Counted from the stretch's first letter, positions 1-10,895 are shown. The stretch: DNA of 64,000 nt from Haematobia irritans (GCF_050003625.1 NC_134397.1:94777562-94841561); one strand, 5' to 3'. Notes: generated from the letters alone by a model not told the origin. Translations and numbers: made by a program.

Positions 1-1300
1 AAAATTAAATTTTTCATTTAAAAAGTAAAAACTAAAAACAACTAAAAGATTACAAGCATGTATTAAACTAATCTGGTAAATGCAACATTTGGTATGACGC
101 AAGCCAATCTCCCATCTTCCTCAAATCTATAATCTTTGGCGTAGGTTATGATCTGATATTTGTTTTATTTGATGTTTGAAAGTTTTGCTTATAGCTGTGT
201 TTTGAAAGTCCTATTCATGTTTCAGAACATTTTGAAATTTGAAAAGTCAAATATGCTTGTGCAGTACTTTAGTTCATATATATTGCTTACATAGATAGTT
301 TCATCGATTAGTTTTTGAATCATAGAATTGAATCAATGATGTTATCTTTTCACCAATGTGAGGTTAGGTTAAGTATAGTGGCAGCCTGATATTTCAGGCT
401 CACTTAGACTATTCAATTTTCTTTATGCTCTATCCGAATACTCTAAAAATGTTTTAACGACTTTAAATTTAAAAATTTAGACTCGAATTCAAGTACAAAT
501 TATGCTGCAAAATTTAAAATGAAGTGTTGGAAGACATCACCTATTTTATTTTGGCTTTATAGCCAAGACACAAAAAATCAACAAATTTAATTGATTTTGA
601 AGAATTTTTCAGAACAATTAAAGCCAAGTTGACCATATCCAACAAAATTTTCTTTCATGTAATGATATCCATTTTTAATTCGGATGACTAATCGTAATGA
701 CAAAACGACTTCACTGAAAAATGTATCCACTGGCATTCTTGTTTTAAGAAAAAGAAATCTTTGGCCTCACAACAAGTTTTTTCAGTGGAAAAAAAATAAA
801 AGATACAATGCATAGAGCCGAACTTTGGTCCATTAATTGAATAATATAAATTTGGATGTGCATATACGTCATAATTGCAAAAAATGATGGGGGAAATCAG
901 AAAGAAATTGAATGAATTCATATAAAACATATTAATTAATATTATGATGAATAGAAAACCAGTGTTAGATTCGTAAATTACTTTATAATATGCCTATTAG
1001 AGCATTTATCTAATGGACCGCTGGGGGCGCAGCGTCATTCGAAGTTAAACAAGATTTGTATCATTGAATTTGTTAAAACAACTTAAATGTGTAATTTCAA
1101 CAAAACATCAAAAATACTACGAAAGAACATACGAAACATTCCGAAATATTAATTTTTAACCAAACAAAGAAAGAAGCAGAAGTTATAGACAAGGCAATAA
1201 TTTGTTGTACGTTTTCAACTTTTTTCGTTTACTACCTTTATTTGCAACGGCTAAATTCCTGGCTAAAATATCGGAACTTTTATCCACTTTTGTCTTCACA
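1..1300. other. AT-rich DNA, no gene recognised
   Basis: I see no convincing coding signal, RNA gene or complete element here. The only recognisable item is the LINE 3' tail listed at 361-416. Short open frames such as 688-930 (minus) are compositionally low-complexity and match nothing I recognise. Confidence 0.6.
361..416 (-). mobile_element. Solo 3' tail of the LOA-like LINE
   Basis: On the minus strand this reads as the terminal module found at the 3' end of the large LINE copies: a 'ctaagtgagcctgaaa' segment, then 'ggctgcca', then 'aacctaacct'. The plus strand shows it as 'aggttaggttaag...ggcagcctgatatttcaggctcacttagac'. Nothing upstream in the LINE is present, so it is either an extremely 5'-truncated insertion or a fragment. 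Confidence 0.7.
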
Positions 1301-1415
1301 TATTTTATTACAATTTTTATTGAATTGTATAGTTTTTTATTGAAGTGAGAAAAAACTCACTACATGAAAAATATGTTACTTACAAATAATGATTATTTAA
1401 ACATATACTTCAACA

Positions 1416-1428
1416 CTTCCCCTTGTTT
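1416..1428 (-). promoter_or_regulatory. copia polypurine tract and 3' LTR junction
   Basis: The minus strand reads AAACAAGGGGAAG directly followed at 1,415 by TGTTGAAG. A purine run ending in GGGGAAG next to TGTTG is the usual plus-strand primer and LTR start of copia elements. This fixes the element's 3' LTR boundary. Confidence 0.75.
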
Positions 1429-1429
1429 A

Positions 1430-2340
1430 AATGATTAATATTGAGAATATTTATGAAGTGGTTCAAACGAATTTTTGGTAACGGTTTGGTCATCATGTCT
1501 GCAATTTGATTTTCAGTTGAGATTTTAGATAGCAATATATCGTCTTCAATTACTTTTTCCCTATCGAAGAAATGCTTTAAGGAGATATGTTTTGTTCTGG
1601 ATTTTGAGACAATCGGATAGCAGCTGTATTATCAATGTGTAAAACTGGGTCACTGTTGTAATTATTTAATCGTCCTGTACTCATACATCCTCCATAATCT
1701 GCATCGCTATAGCATTCATATTTCTTTATTCCATTAATTTTGTAAGTTATTCCATAATCGAGTGTACCAACAATATAACGAAAAACTCGTTTAATTCTTT
1801 GAATGTCTTCAATTATATGGGATTCAATAGACCTTGAGAGGAAACCTACTCAAAAAGACAGATCCGGCCTAGTTCCCAACATTAAACACATTATAGCACC
1901 AATTGCTTGTCGATATGGAAAATTATTTTCAGATTTTCGACTTTCTGCATTGGATGTTACATTTTCCATTGGTGTTGATACTGCTCTACACTCCGAGAAA
2001 TTAAATTTCTCTAAAATTTTCTTGGCAAATGATTTTTGGCTTATTTTTACAAATTCATTCGACTTTTCAATTTCTAAACCAAGAAAATAATTGGCGTCTT
2101 TGTGCGTAATTTTTGCAACTCATCTAGAAAGATTTTCAAATCGTTCAGATGCAGCAACTAAACCGTCATCTACATTCCTTGTTTCTCTCTAATGCTATCG
2201 GCAGAACTTATCTTAAATTGCAATTTTGTTTAAAAATTTCGCATTCTGGTATTCCAACACCTTGGTGCTTGCTTAAGTCCATACAAACTCCTTTTTAGAG
2301 AACACATTCTTTTTGTCCCATAATCAAATCCTTTAGGCTG
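1430..2340 (-). pseudogene. copia RT C-terminus and RNase H remnant
   Basis: Minus-strand translation in pieces gives a RNase H-like stretch including YSDADYGGCMSTGR and VLHIDNTAAI near 1,620-1,720, and RVFRYIVGTLDYGITYK near 1,750-1,800. These match the copia 'SDADWAG' RNase H region and the segment before it. Between 1,800 and 2,340 the RT is broken by many stops. The plus-strand open frame at 1,803-2,090 is its antisense shadow. Confidence 0.7.
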
Positions 2341-2541
2341 CTACATGTAAATAGTTTCATCAAGGCCTTTTTTCTGATCATATCCTTTGATAACAAGCCT
2401 TGTCTTGTACTTATACACACTGCCATCCGCAGTTGTTTTTACTTTGTAGACCCATTTTGATGGAAGTACTTTTGCACCCCTCGGAAGTTCGGTAAGCACC
2501 CACGTTTTGTTTTCATTTAATGAATTCATTTCCTTTTCCAT
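2341..2541 (-). pseudogene. copia reverse transcriptase, N-terminal piece
   Basis: The 66-residue frame starts MEKEMNSLNENKTWVL and continues LPSKWVYKVKTTADGSV and RLVIKGYDQKKGLD. This is the conserved start of Ty1/copia RT: the E-M-x-S-L-x-x-N-x-T-W motif, then the KWVYKxK and RLVxKG(Y/F)xQ motifs. The frame ends at a stop before the catalytic YVDD box, which I could not find intact. Confidence 0.85.
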
Positions 2542-2709
2542 GGCAGCTAACCACTCTGATCTTTGCTCTCATCTTGTAGCTTCAGAATACGAATTTGGGG
2601 TTTCTATACTCTTCTATTTCTTAATTGCCTGAAATTGCAAATTTCTCCATCAGATTCTTGTATGTTGTTTCCTCCTGATAAAGCATCTTCGAATCCTTCA
2701 AAATAACTG

Positions 2710-3409
2710 TCAGAATTTGCATTTGTTTCTGAAATATTTAACTGATTGTTGTCTTACATTCTGTTCTTTTATATTTGGCAAATCTTCTGCTAGTTGATCA
2801 TCTTGTAGACCCATATTTTGACCAATCTGCTCGTTTATATCATTTTGAATTTCGTCATCTCGAATGATATCATTTACACGTTCGATTGTTGACAAATCAA
2901 AGGTGTGAGAACTCTTTTTAGCATTTTGACTTAATTTAAATGGAGATTTTTCAACGATATGATTGTTATTTGCTTTCTCCACAAATTTTACATCTCTCGA
3001 AACATGGACGGCTCTTTTCTCTGGAATATAAATACGATATCGTTCGTCTCCATCATATCCTACCAAGTATCCCTTTTCAGCTTTTTTGTCCATTTTCTTC
3101 CTTTTTTGACTTGGAATGTGCATTGAATTCTTGGTTTCTTGCCGTACCATTTCCAAATTTACTTAAATGAGCTTCTAAAGACTTTTCTGTTCTGTTTAGT
3201 ATATAAATTGCTGACTTTACAAATTCGCTCCATAAAGATTCCGAAAATTGAATTTCTTTATTTGCATACTTAAATGTTCTTGCCATTTCTACTGTTGTTC
3301 TATTCTCTCTTTCAGCGCACCCATTTTGTTGCGGAGTATATGGAGCAGTCAACTTATGATCGACTCCGTGCTGAGCAAGAACACCGTTATGACTTGGTGT
3401 CCTTGACAT
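2710..3409 (-). pseudogene. copia integrase, catalytic C-half and tail
   Basis: Two overlapping frames (3,077-3,409 and 2,710-3,156) encode the integrase end. The first contains YTPQQNGCAERENRT, where the glutamate of CAERENR is the third catalytic residue. The second contains KGYLVGYDGDERYRIYIP, the copia post-integrase segment, followed by an acidic linker. The central aspartate region is disrupted at the upstream frame change. The two frames differ, so the gene is frameshifted. Confidence 0.85.
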
Positions 3410-3807
3410 TTGACATGCACCAGCATTTCTTTTATTGAATCTTCGGCTTCAGATTTTTGTCTCAAAAAATATCTATATCGATATTTTGTATAGTGGTCTT
3501 TAAATACTAAAAAATTCCGGTATCCCTTAAATGAAAGGGGGAAAGGACCGCATAGGTCTGTTGATACTACTTCTCCAGGTTCACTCTCATCACGTCTTCC
3601 AAAAGGTTTCCTAGAAGCATTCCCAAAAATACATGGCTCACAATTTTCAGCCGAATACTTCACTGAAATTCCCATTTCCTTTTGAAGTTTTATTTTTTTA
3701 ACATGGCGATAATCTTGATGACCCCAGCGTTCATGGTATAACTGTAGCAATGATTTCTCCTCAAGTAAGGAAATATTCTGTGTATGTGACAATGGTAACT
3801 TGTACAA
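3349..3807 (-). pseudogene. copia GAG-pre-integrase and integrase N-half
   Basis: The 152-residue frame contains LYHERWGHQDYRHV and a later CEPCIFG, the H-x-H/C-x-C zinc-binding GAG-pre-integrase module. VVSTDLCGPFPLSFKGYRN follows, which holds the first catalytic aspartate (TDLCGP), then FKDHYTKYRYRYFL. After that the frame diverges from the family, so the second aspartate is not visible. It overlaps the downstream integrase frame by a frameshift. Confidence 0.85.
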
Positions 3808-4036
3808 TGTCCCATTGACTTCTCGTTGGCCCTGTACTACAAGTTCTCCATTCGTTCAGCGTTACAACTCTTTCCTTTTTATCGACTTTTGCTACTAGTT
3901 CTATCATTCTTTTGCCAATTGCTCTTAAGCATTCTTTTCCTGCAGAACGTATGGAGTTAGGTTGATCCATTTCTTCATATTCCACCAAATATTTCAACAT
4001 TCTCGGTCTTCTTGAAATTCCGTTCATATAAACCAA
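3761..4036 (-). pseudogene. copia protease-region remnant
   Basis: The frame includes PNSIRSAGKECLRAIGKRMI, which resembles the segment following the active site in copia-type aspartic proteases (a 'xSAGEEMLAIGKG' pattern). The catalytic D-S/T-G triplet is not visible, so the start of the domain is lost or out of frame. Identification rests on position between gag and integrase plus this weak motif. Confidence 0.5.
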
Positions 4037-4049
4037 GCTGTATTATAAG

Positions 4050-4615
4050 TTCCTCTAACGACTTATCCTCATCTCTAGTTAACATCATCCAAATTGATTT
4101 AAACATTTCAAAGGATGGCGATAGCACATGCAGAATTATTACCTTTTAATTCTAAACCAGCATTAATTTCTGTCCACAAACTTTTAAGTTTCGAAATGTG
4201 TGTGGAAACGTCCAAATCCTCTACCCATAAAAACGAAAAAAGTTCTGTGCACATCTTAAAAAGTTGGTCCTTGGATGTTGCTTCAAATTGTTAGTTTAAT
4301 CCTTCCCAAACATCAGCAGCCGATTCTTTGTGCATAATCTTGACATATATTGTGCTTGTAATTAGCGTTTTGGCAAGACTGTTGGTTTTCCTGTAAAATG
4401 CGTACCTAGTGTTGTAATCTCTTACATGGGCATCCGAGGCTCCTTCTCTTAAAGGTTCTGGCTTTTTGATTTTTCTTGAAACCACATCCAGAGCACCTCC
4501 TTAAAAGTCTAAAAGTTCCTAGACTTTTCTTTTCCAGATTGCCCAATCAGATTCTCCAGTTAACGGCTTGATGGTTTTGCTAAACACGTTACGTTAAGTA
4601 TCGTTTCCTTTTTTC
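4050..4615 (-). pseudogene. copia Gag remnant
   Basis: Minus-strand frames read KTIKPLTGESDWAIWKRKV near 4,520-4,590, then after two stops VSRKIKKPEPLREGASDAH and ESAADVWEGLN (4,291-4,485), then FLWVEDLDVSTHISKLKSLW near 4,190-4,230. This is the order of the copia Gag capsid-like (UBN2/DUF4219) region. No zinc knuckle is visible. At least two in-frame stops and a frame change make it non-functional. Confidence 0.75.
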
Positions 4616-4644
4616 CAAACTCAGTACATGAAACATATGTATAG

Positions 4645-4935
4645 TAGAGGTGTGCACGCTCACGCACACTCACGACGGAGAAATCTTATTCACGCACACT
4701 CACGCACGTATTTGTTGGTAGGACTCACGCTCACGAAAAGAAAATTTGTACTCACGCACGAAAATCTTTTAAATGTCGTGACTCACGAAAAATATCGTGA
4801 CTCACGAAAAATGTCGTGACTCACGAGAAACATCGTGACTCACGAATAATTTTATGAGTAATTTACCTATAGAACCTGACTGAAAATATGAGTATGATTA
4901 AAATCGAGAGCGTTATAAAACTTTTAACACTTAAG
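4645..4935 (+). mobile_element. hAT-like MITE, left part only
   Basis: Begins TAGAGGTGTGCACG, the same terminus as the complete copy at 5,188, and then carries many 'actcacgcac' and 'cgtgactcacgaaaaat' subterminal repeats. It stays collinear with the second copy through 'aaaatcgagagcgttat' and then ends without a right terminus. It sits at the 5' edge of the copia remnant and may have truncated it. Confidence 0.75.
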
Positions 4936-5157
4936 GTCATTCTCTTAAAACACCATTACTAATATATTAAAAAAAGACAACCCCAATTATCGTAACATTG
5001 TACATTGTTTTCGACTTTTTTTAAGAAAATGCTAAATTATGTTGATAATCTATTCCATTTTATTAATTCATTATCGGTCAACTGCATTAATTTTTGAAAT
5101 AAATCATCACAAATTACCAAGAAGTATTTACTATTGTCATTACAACTTTTTTTACCA
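4936..5157. other. Short AT-rich spacer
   Basis: Nothing recognised. The boundary with the following LINE leader is placed by the GC-rich 'cccacggcggtggg' at about 5,158, where composition changes sharply. Confidence 0.4.
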
Positions 5158-5179
5158 ATCCCACGGCGGTGGGTTCTGT

Positions 5180-5187
5180 GTACCGGA
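5180..5187. repeat. Target-site duplication GTACCGGA (left)
   Basis: The octamer GTACCGGA directly precedes the MITE and recurs directly after it at 5,726-5,733. Removing the MITE and one copy restores a continuous LINE leader (ctgtgtaccggattgaccc). Confidence 0.93.
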
Positions 5188-5725
5188 TAGAGGTGTGCAC
5201 GTGAATAATATTTTGCTCACGCACACTCACGACGGAAAAATCTTACGCACACTCACGCACGATATTGTTTGGTAGGACTCACGCACACTCACGAAAAGAA
5301 AATTTGTACTCACGCACGAAAATGTCGTGACTCACGAAAAATACCCTGACTCACGAAAAATATCGTGACTCACGAAAAATGTCGTGACTCACGAACAATT
5401 TTTTGAGTAATTTACCTTAGCGACGTGTCTGAAAATATGAGCATTATTAAAATCGAGAGCGTTATTACACTCTTAACATCCCAGGTGTCACTAAAATTGT
5501 AAATACATTTAACTCTTAAGCGTTTTATGTTGGTGAGCGGGATTATTTTCGTGAGCGTAAATCTTTACTCACGCACACTCACGAAGATAATATTTTCGTG
5601 ACTCACGCTCACGCACGACATTTTGGTTTGTTAATCACGCTCACTTACACTCACGCCGTTGTCATGAGCGTGACTCACGACTCACGCGTGAGTCACGACA
5701 ATTTCGTGTCACGTGCACACCTCTA
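5188..5725. mobile_element. Complete hAT-like MITE
   Basis: A 538-bp element with perfect 16-bp terminal inverted repeats (TAGAGGTGTGCACGTG) and a perfect 8-bp target duplication, the hAT hallmark. The inside has no gene. It consists largely of repeats of 'tgactcacga' and 'gcacactcacg' in both orientations next to the ends, plus a central 'gagcgttattacactctta' segment. Dense subterminal repeats are typical transposase-binding sites in hAT elements. It must have been mobilised by a transposase encoded elsewhere. Confidence 0.92.
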
Positions 5726-5733
5726 GTACCGGA
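5726..5733. repeat. Target-site duplication GTACCGGA (right)
   Basis: Second copy of the octamer found at 5,180-5,187, flanking the MITE. Confidence 0.93.
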
Positions 5734-5884
5734 TTGACCCGATGGATCCCATCTCTTGGCCAGCGGCTACCACATCAGTGTACGTGTTGTTTCGTCCATC
5801 TTTTTGTGTTGGAGAAGGTGCATCCCGGGGAGCCTTCTCCGTTTGCTGTTGGTCCGAGCCGGGATAGAGGAGAACCCCGGACCA

Positions 5885-6166
5885 TGATATTGTTCAGTCT
5901 GCCGAAACCTGATCTACCACCGTTCGGTTTCGGTCAGGTGTTACCGGTGCTTGGATCGCTGCGGGAGTATAGTCATACTGACTACGTGGAAGGATGCTGT
6001 GCCAGCGTTAGCAGCACAGCAGATATTGTTCAGTCTGCCGAAACCTGATCCACCACCGTTCGGTTTCGGTCTGATGTAACCGGTTCATGGAGTGGGAGCA
6101 TTACCGGAACTGCTCCGGCTTAACATCGCTGCGGGAGTATAGTCATACTGACTACGTGGCAGGATA
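5885..6166 (+). repeat. Two tandem about 140-bp repeats in the LINE leader
   Basis: Both units start 'tattgttcagtctgccgaaa' (about 5,886 and 6,025) and both end 'gggagtatagtcatactgac' followed by 'tacgtgg' (about 5,966-5,993 and 6,137-6,163). The middle parts differ. Tandem 5' repeats are a recognised feature of some LINE promoters. Here they lie upstream of the endonuclease. Confidence 0.8.
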
Positions 6167-6269
6167 GCAGCAGTGGGTCGTCTGAATATGCGACCCCCCC
6201 CCGACATCTCCCGTACAACAATATTCTCCGCCGCAGCATCTTACAATCAATATTGTTGTTCCAGTTCCG

Positions 6270-7170
6270 GATAGTGCATCGTTTTTGCAATTTAATTGCA
6301 ACGGGCTCCGAGGTAAGATTAGCGAAATCGTGGACTTTATGAATCGGAAAAGGATAAGGGTCGCGGCGATCCAGGAGACTAAGCTGAATTCCACCTGCAC
6401 CCTACGCCATTATGATGGATACAATGTGCCTGGCTTTCATAATACACCGTTCCATGCTGTAAAGACCTATCCCGCTTTTGCCAGACACTAGTGACCCGTA
6501 TATAGAATGTATGGGGGTAGCAGTCACGTCTGGGGCTGCCGAGATAGAGCTAAACAATGTGTATTACCGCCGGTTGGTAGCTGTGCTCCAGGTTATAGCC
6601 CAAACATTGAGTGGCTGTTGTGCGGGCATAACCGATTGGTTTTAAGAGACTTTAATGCCCACCATGAACTTTGGCATTCACTCCTAGGTAATGACCAGAG
6701 AGGCATAGCTTTGGCAGAGCAGATAGATGACTCCACATATTGCACGGTGAACGAAGAGGCCCCCACGAGAATTATGGGTGACTGCAGCAGTTCGCCAGAT
6801 TTATCATTAGCGTCGCCTGGTCTGATAAATGACGTTTCCTCGCAACCCGTCATTTCAGTGGGATCGGACCAACTCTCCATAATTCTCACCATTAACCGAC
6901 CCTCCGATTTCATAACCTTTGAACGCCGGACGTTTATCATTCAGAAGAAAGCCAACTGGGAAGGCTTCAGAGAATACACCGATCACCGCTTCAGTGAGCT
7001 CCCATCCCCCTCACATGTTCATGTTGCCCAGAGGGCGTTCCGGGGCATCATCAACGCAGCAGTCGCTCGCTTCATACCCACTAGTCGAATTGCCCAAGTG
7101 AGGCCCAACTTCCCAGCCGAAGCGGCGGGACTCGCAGACGAGCGTGATGAACCGTCGTGCTAACCCTGCT
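6270..7170 (+). pseudogene. Jockey-type LINE endonuclease
   Basis: Frames 6,285-6,491 and 6,507-7,163 encode an apurinic-type endonuclease. FLQFNCNGLRGKISEIVDF and AAIQETKLN form the N-terminal catalytic part with the QETKL glutamate. RDFNAHHELWHSLLGNDQRG follows, with the D-x-N-A-H-H core. The last serine-aspartate-histidine motif has become VGSDQLSIIL, so the catalytic histidine is replaced. The two frames are out of register and the gene is dead. Confidence 0.8.
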
Positions 7171-8396
7171 GATCCTAGAATCAGAGAACTAAATCTAGAG
7201 ATTAGTAAGATAGTCGACGAGCGCAAGCGGAACACCTGGTTAGAGCACCTGAAGCAATGTATCTTAGGCACAGGAACTGGTAAATTGTGGTCAACAGTGA
7301 GAGCCCTCTCGAACCCTGCTACAAGGGATGATGGGATTTCAGTCACCTTCGGCGACGTGGCTGATACGAAGAGATGCGCCAAATACTTCAACCGACAGTT
7401 TGTCGAGCATCCCGAGAGTGATAGAGGGTAAAGGAGAGCCACTCGTCGCATACGAGCCGACGACACACCACAATTTACCGCAGCCGAAGTTACAAATGTC
7501 ATCAACAGCGGAAACCATCCAAGGCGCTGGGCCCCGAGGGACTTAATCAGCCCAAACCGTGTCATAGGACGGTCCTGGTGGCGCTTGACCTATCGAAAGC
7601 GTTCGATACGGTCAACCATGCCACATTATTCGAGGACATCGAGAATACGTCCCTACCGGCAGGAATGAAGAGTTGGGTTCAGAATTATATGTGTGGACGC
7701 CAGTCGTACGTGGAATTCAGGGACAAGAAGTCTAAACCCAGTAGAGTTAAACAGGGAGTTCCCCATGGCGGGGTGATATCTCCGGCACTGTTTAACCTCT
7801 ACCTGTCCTCGATTCCACCCCCTCCTGACGGCGTCGAGATTGTGTCATATGCGGACGATTGCACAATCATGGCATCCGGGCCAATTGTTGATGACATTTG
7901 CGATCTTACCAGTTATTTCACTGCAAGAAATTTGAGGATATCTCCCTCCAAATCCTCAGCCACACTATTCACTACATGGACGGCGGAAGTACGCAGGCAG
8001 TTGAATGTCAGAGTCGATGGCGAAACAATTCCGACAACAAATTACCCCAAGATTCTCGGGGTCACATTCGACAGCCTTTTTAAGTCGTCCGCCCATGACA
8101 CTGCAATTTGTGATAAGCTCCGCGGTAGAAACAAGGTCCTCAAGTCGCTTGCCGGCAGCACTTGAGGTGCGGACAAAGAAACCTTGTTAACTACATATAA
8201 TGCAATTGGCCGTTCAGTGGTAAACTATGCAGCGCCAGTGTGGACACCTCAAACGAGCGATACGCAGTTGAATAACATACCGACCTGTCAGAACGCTGCC
8301 CTTAGAAGCGCAACACGATGTCAGTGCACCCCTGGATCACCTTTATGCGGAGACCAAGATCATCCCAGTGCGTCGACACAATCACTTGGAGTCTAA
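7144..8396 (+). pseudogene. Jockey-type LINE reverse transcriptase, internally deleted
   Basis: The linker frame (7,144-7,431) is followed by a short piece (FTAAEVTNVINSGNHP, near 7,470-7,520). The sequence then jumps directly to palm motif A, ALDLSKAFDTV (7,578 on), so the RT fingers are missing. GVPHGGVISPALFNLYL and SYADDCTIM (catalytic YADD) are intact in 7,578-8,165. After a stop the thumb continues in 8,184-8,396 with AIGRSVVNYAAPVWTPQ. Several frameshifts and the deletion make it inactive. Confidence 0.85.
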
Positions 8397-8440
8397 GTGA
8401 GCTTAAAAATAACGAGCTGCCACTACAACATAACCATATT
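8390..8440 (+). repeat. Degenerate LINE 3' tail fused to the Jockey-type RT
   Basis: The sequence 'gtctaagtgagcttaaaaat' followed by 'gagctgccactacaacataacc' resembles the LOA-like LINE 3' end ('gtctaagtgagcctgaaat' ... 'gggctgccactttaacctaacc'). It begins inside the codons of the Jockey-type RT. It may be chimeric retrotransposition or chance joining. Confidence 0.55.
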
Positions 8441-10290
8441 TATGTTTAGATATGGGGCCGTTCACTTTATCATGGGTTTGTCATTGACATGTTTGTAAAG
8501 ATTTAGATTCAGTATGTGATAAAGAGAGTTAAATTTCATCCAAATTCTTCTATCTGTAGCTATGCATAATTGGAATGTTGGAAGATGATGAAGAGGAATG
8601 GGCAATTCTTAGACGGCTGAAAGGGACATGTATCCTAATCCTAGAAATTGGCGTGGACTATCAGTACAAAGTCAAAAATCAAAGTAATCGGACATCTTTG
8701 TTCACAACAAAAATAAATGAGCTAACACAATTAGACCAATTAATGAGAGTCATAGTAAGTACATTCTGACCTTCATCACCAAACACTGAATTTCAATTTG
8801 CAGTTTGATTACATAAATCACTAATCAAAAGTTTTTACAAGATGTCTCAGAAATAATAAGTTATTATGATTTGCTCGAACATCTCTTTTCACTGCATACT
8901 TTAAAGCAGCTAACTTTATTGGTACGACACAAAAATGGTATGTATCTTCTATCCCCTATTCCCTGGTGGAATTCGCTACGAAAACTCCTGGGTTTTCTGA
9001 ATCTACCTTCGGGAGTCATCAAAAAATCGCCGACAAATTAATAATCGCTTTAATGAATTCGGGACATAAAAAGGCAAATTAAGTTATTAATAAAGATATA
9101 GGGTTATATATAATGTTATTAAAGCGCTAAATAAAAAACGTTAACTTGGAGGAGGAATGATTTTTAATTGCTTCAATTAAAAATAAAATTGATTTTTTCA
9201 CAAAACTCAATTATAGAGGCAATCAATTATTATTGCATTACTATTTATTCATTTATAATTATTTTATTGTTAAGGCCGGTATTAGTATTATCGTGCCAAA
9301 ATAGCGGTGAGTTATAATGACTAACTTGTAATGACAAAAATAAATACTTCTCGGTAATTTTCGAATTGTTATTCTCAAAATTTTATGCAGTTGGCTGTTA
9401 ATGACTTAATAAAATAGAATAAATGTTGGTACCATTAGGTATAATTATTCACATAATTGAGTATTTACTTAAAAAATCAAACAGGTCGAAAACCTATGTT
9501 GTTACCTGTTTATTTTCATAATTCATTATGATTGTAAATAAATAAATAAATAAAATCAAAAAATCAAAAAGAATATGTAATGTAACGGTAATTCTGAACA
9601 TTTTTCCGTTAAGAAATTTTTATCACAAATATTTCATAATAATTGTGATTTAAATTAATGCCATTTATGTTCTAAATAAATGCTTTCTTATACCTCATTC
9701 ACATTACACTTCCAAAATGCACTTAAACTATATTTCAAATGCCATTTGCTTTTAAAAAGGGACTTAAAATCCACTTTTAGTAGATTTCGAACCTAATGTG
9801 AATTGACTATTGGATATATTATAACGTAATTCACGAATCCAACTCCCTTAAACAACCTACATTTATTTCTATTTTAAGTGTGAAATGAATCTTATAATCT
9901 TATTTAGATGATTTATTAGATTTTTTGTTTATTTATACAATATTCGTTTCTATTCAAGTAGTGCTCCTATTACAGCATTACTCGCCATATTTTGATCCAT
10001 TGTAATCGGCGATAGAAACCAATATTTTCGAGATTTGGTTGCCTGAGGCAATAAGTGGCTATTTTGCAAACTTTGGTGCATCTACGAATAAGTGATTACA
10101 TATTAGGTGATTATATGCTCTAAAAGCACTACTTATTTCATGGCCGAAAGTATGCCTGGTGGGAAGTACTTTCCTCCTAGGACATGCGTATGTAAATGTA
10201 ATCCGGAGCGATGCCAATTAATAAGTGGTTGTTAATTTTTAAATAGGCTTACATACAAGATTACCGGGTAATGAGAGTTTTTGCTGGGTA
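8441..10290. other. AT-rich spacer, nothing recognised
   Basis: A long AT-rich stretch with short palindromic AT motifs. The 64-residue frame at 8,575-8,769 (plus; starts MLEDDEEEWAILRRL) has no domain I recognise, and I see no initiation or splice context that supports it as a gene. Confidence 0.5.
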
Positions 10291-10299
10291 TTATACTAA

Positions 10300-10745
10300 T
10301 AATAATAATAAATATATATGTAATAATTATAAATAAAAAAATACAATAATTAATTGAAAGCCTCAATTAAAATATTAATTGGGTCACAATCAATAACAGT
10401 TTTCATTGAATCAATTAAAAAATTAATTGAAAGTGAAGAAGAATCCCATTGATTTGATCAAGTAATTTTTTATTACTAATTAATTCTGTGTAAAAAATTA
10501 ACTGGAACAATTAATTTCGTTGTGTAACCAAAAAAATGTTTCTGTATATGAGTATAGAAATTTATTTCCGAACAAAATTACATTATTAAATGGAAAAATA
10601 TATTTTTGTAATTAAAATGTTAATTGGTTAATTTTTCAATTGACTACATTTTTAATTAGGTTAACAATTTAATTTTTAAATCGATTAGGTTTTCATTTTA
10701 ATCAAATTTTTTAACATGAAATATTTTTGTGATATTTTTTCTGTG
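10300..10745. mobile_element. AATTAATT-rich MITE, truncated or old copy
   Basis: Ends at 10,745 with 'atattttttctgtg' followed by TA. This is the reverse complement of the left terminus (CACAGAAAAAAATATC) of the complete MITE at 11,103. The interior carries the same 'caattaattttttaattga'-like palindromic motifs. The left boundary could not be found; 10,300 is approximate. Confidence 0.6.
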
Positions 10746-10756
10746 TAGTCCAACTT
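10746..10756. repeat. Target-site duplication TAGTCCAACTT (left)
   Basis: The 11-mer TAGTCCAACTT lies directly next to the 3' end of the minus-strand LINE cluster. It recurs at 22,451-22,461 directly upstream of its truncated 5' end. It therefore brackets the whole 11.7-kb cluster. Confidence 0.85.
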
Positions 10757-10895
10757 AGGTTAGGTTAGGTTAAAGTGGCAGCGCGATTAAATTTCAGGCT
10801 CACTTAGACTATTCAGTCCATTGTGATACCACATTTAACTAAAAGTACCTATTACATATGGGCAACTTCTAGTCTTAACCACTAAACCTTCTCTA

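Larger units (their letters stand above)
1300..4620 (-). mobile_element. Degenerate Ty1/copia retrotransposon, 5' truncated
   Basis: Reading the minus strand from 4,620 down gives the copia order: gag, protease remnant, GAG-pre-integrase, integrase, RT, RNase H, then a polypurine tract and the start of the 3' LTR. All domains carry stops or frameshifts. The 5' LTR is not found; a hAT-like MITE starts at 4,645 where the leader would be. The 3' LTR begins TGTTG at 1,415 and runs to lower coordinates; its far end could not be fixed, so 1,300 is approximate. Confidence 0.85.
5158..8395 (+). mobile_element. Jockey-type non-LTR retrotransposon, defective
   Basis: A GC-richer island containing, in order, a leader with direct repeats, an endonuclease and a reverse transcriptase, all plus strand. 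A hAT-like MITE is inserted in its leader (5,188-5,725). There is no recognisable ORF1 and no RNase H. The RT is internally deleted, and the element stops after the RT thumb (HLYAETKI..., about 8,340-8,395), where it joins a sequence resembling the 3' tail of the other LINE family. The clade is uncertain; Jockey superfamily fits best. Confidence 0.8.

Noticed and set aside
4645..5725. CRISPR-like array of short repeats
   Set aside because: Repeats occur in both orientations without uniform spacers, in a eukaryotic element with hAT-like ends.
8575..8769. Small host gene starting MLEDDEEEWAIL
   Set aside because: No domain, no splice or promoter context, and AT-rich surroundings produce such frames by chance.
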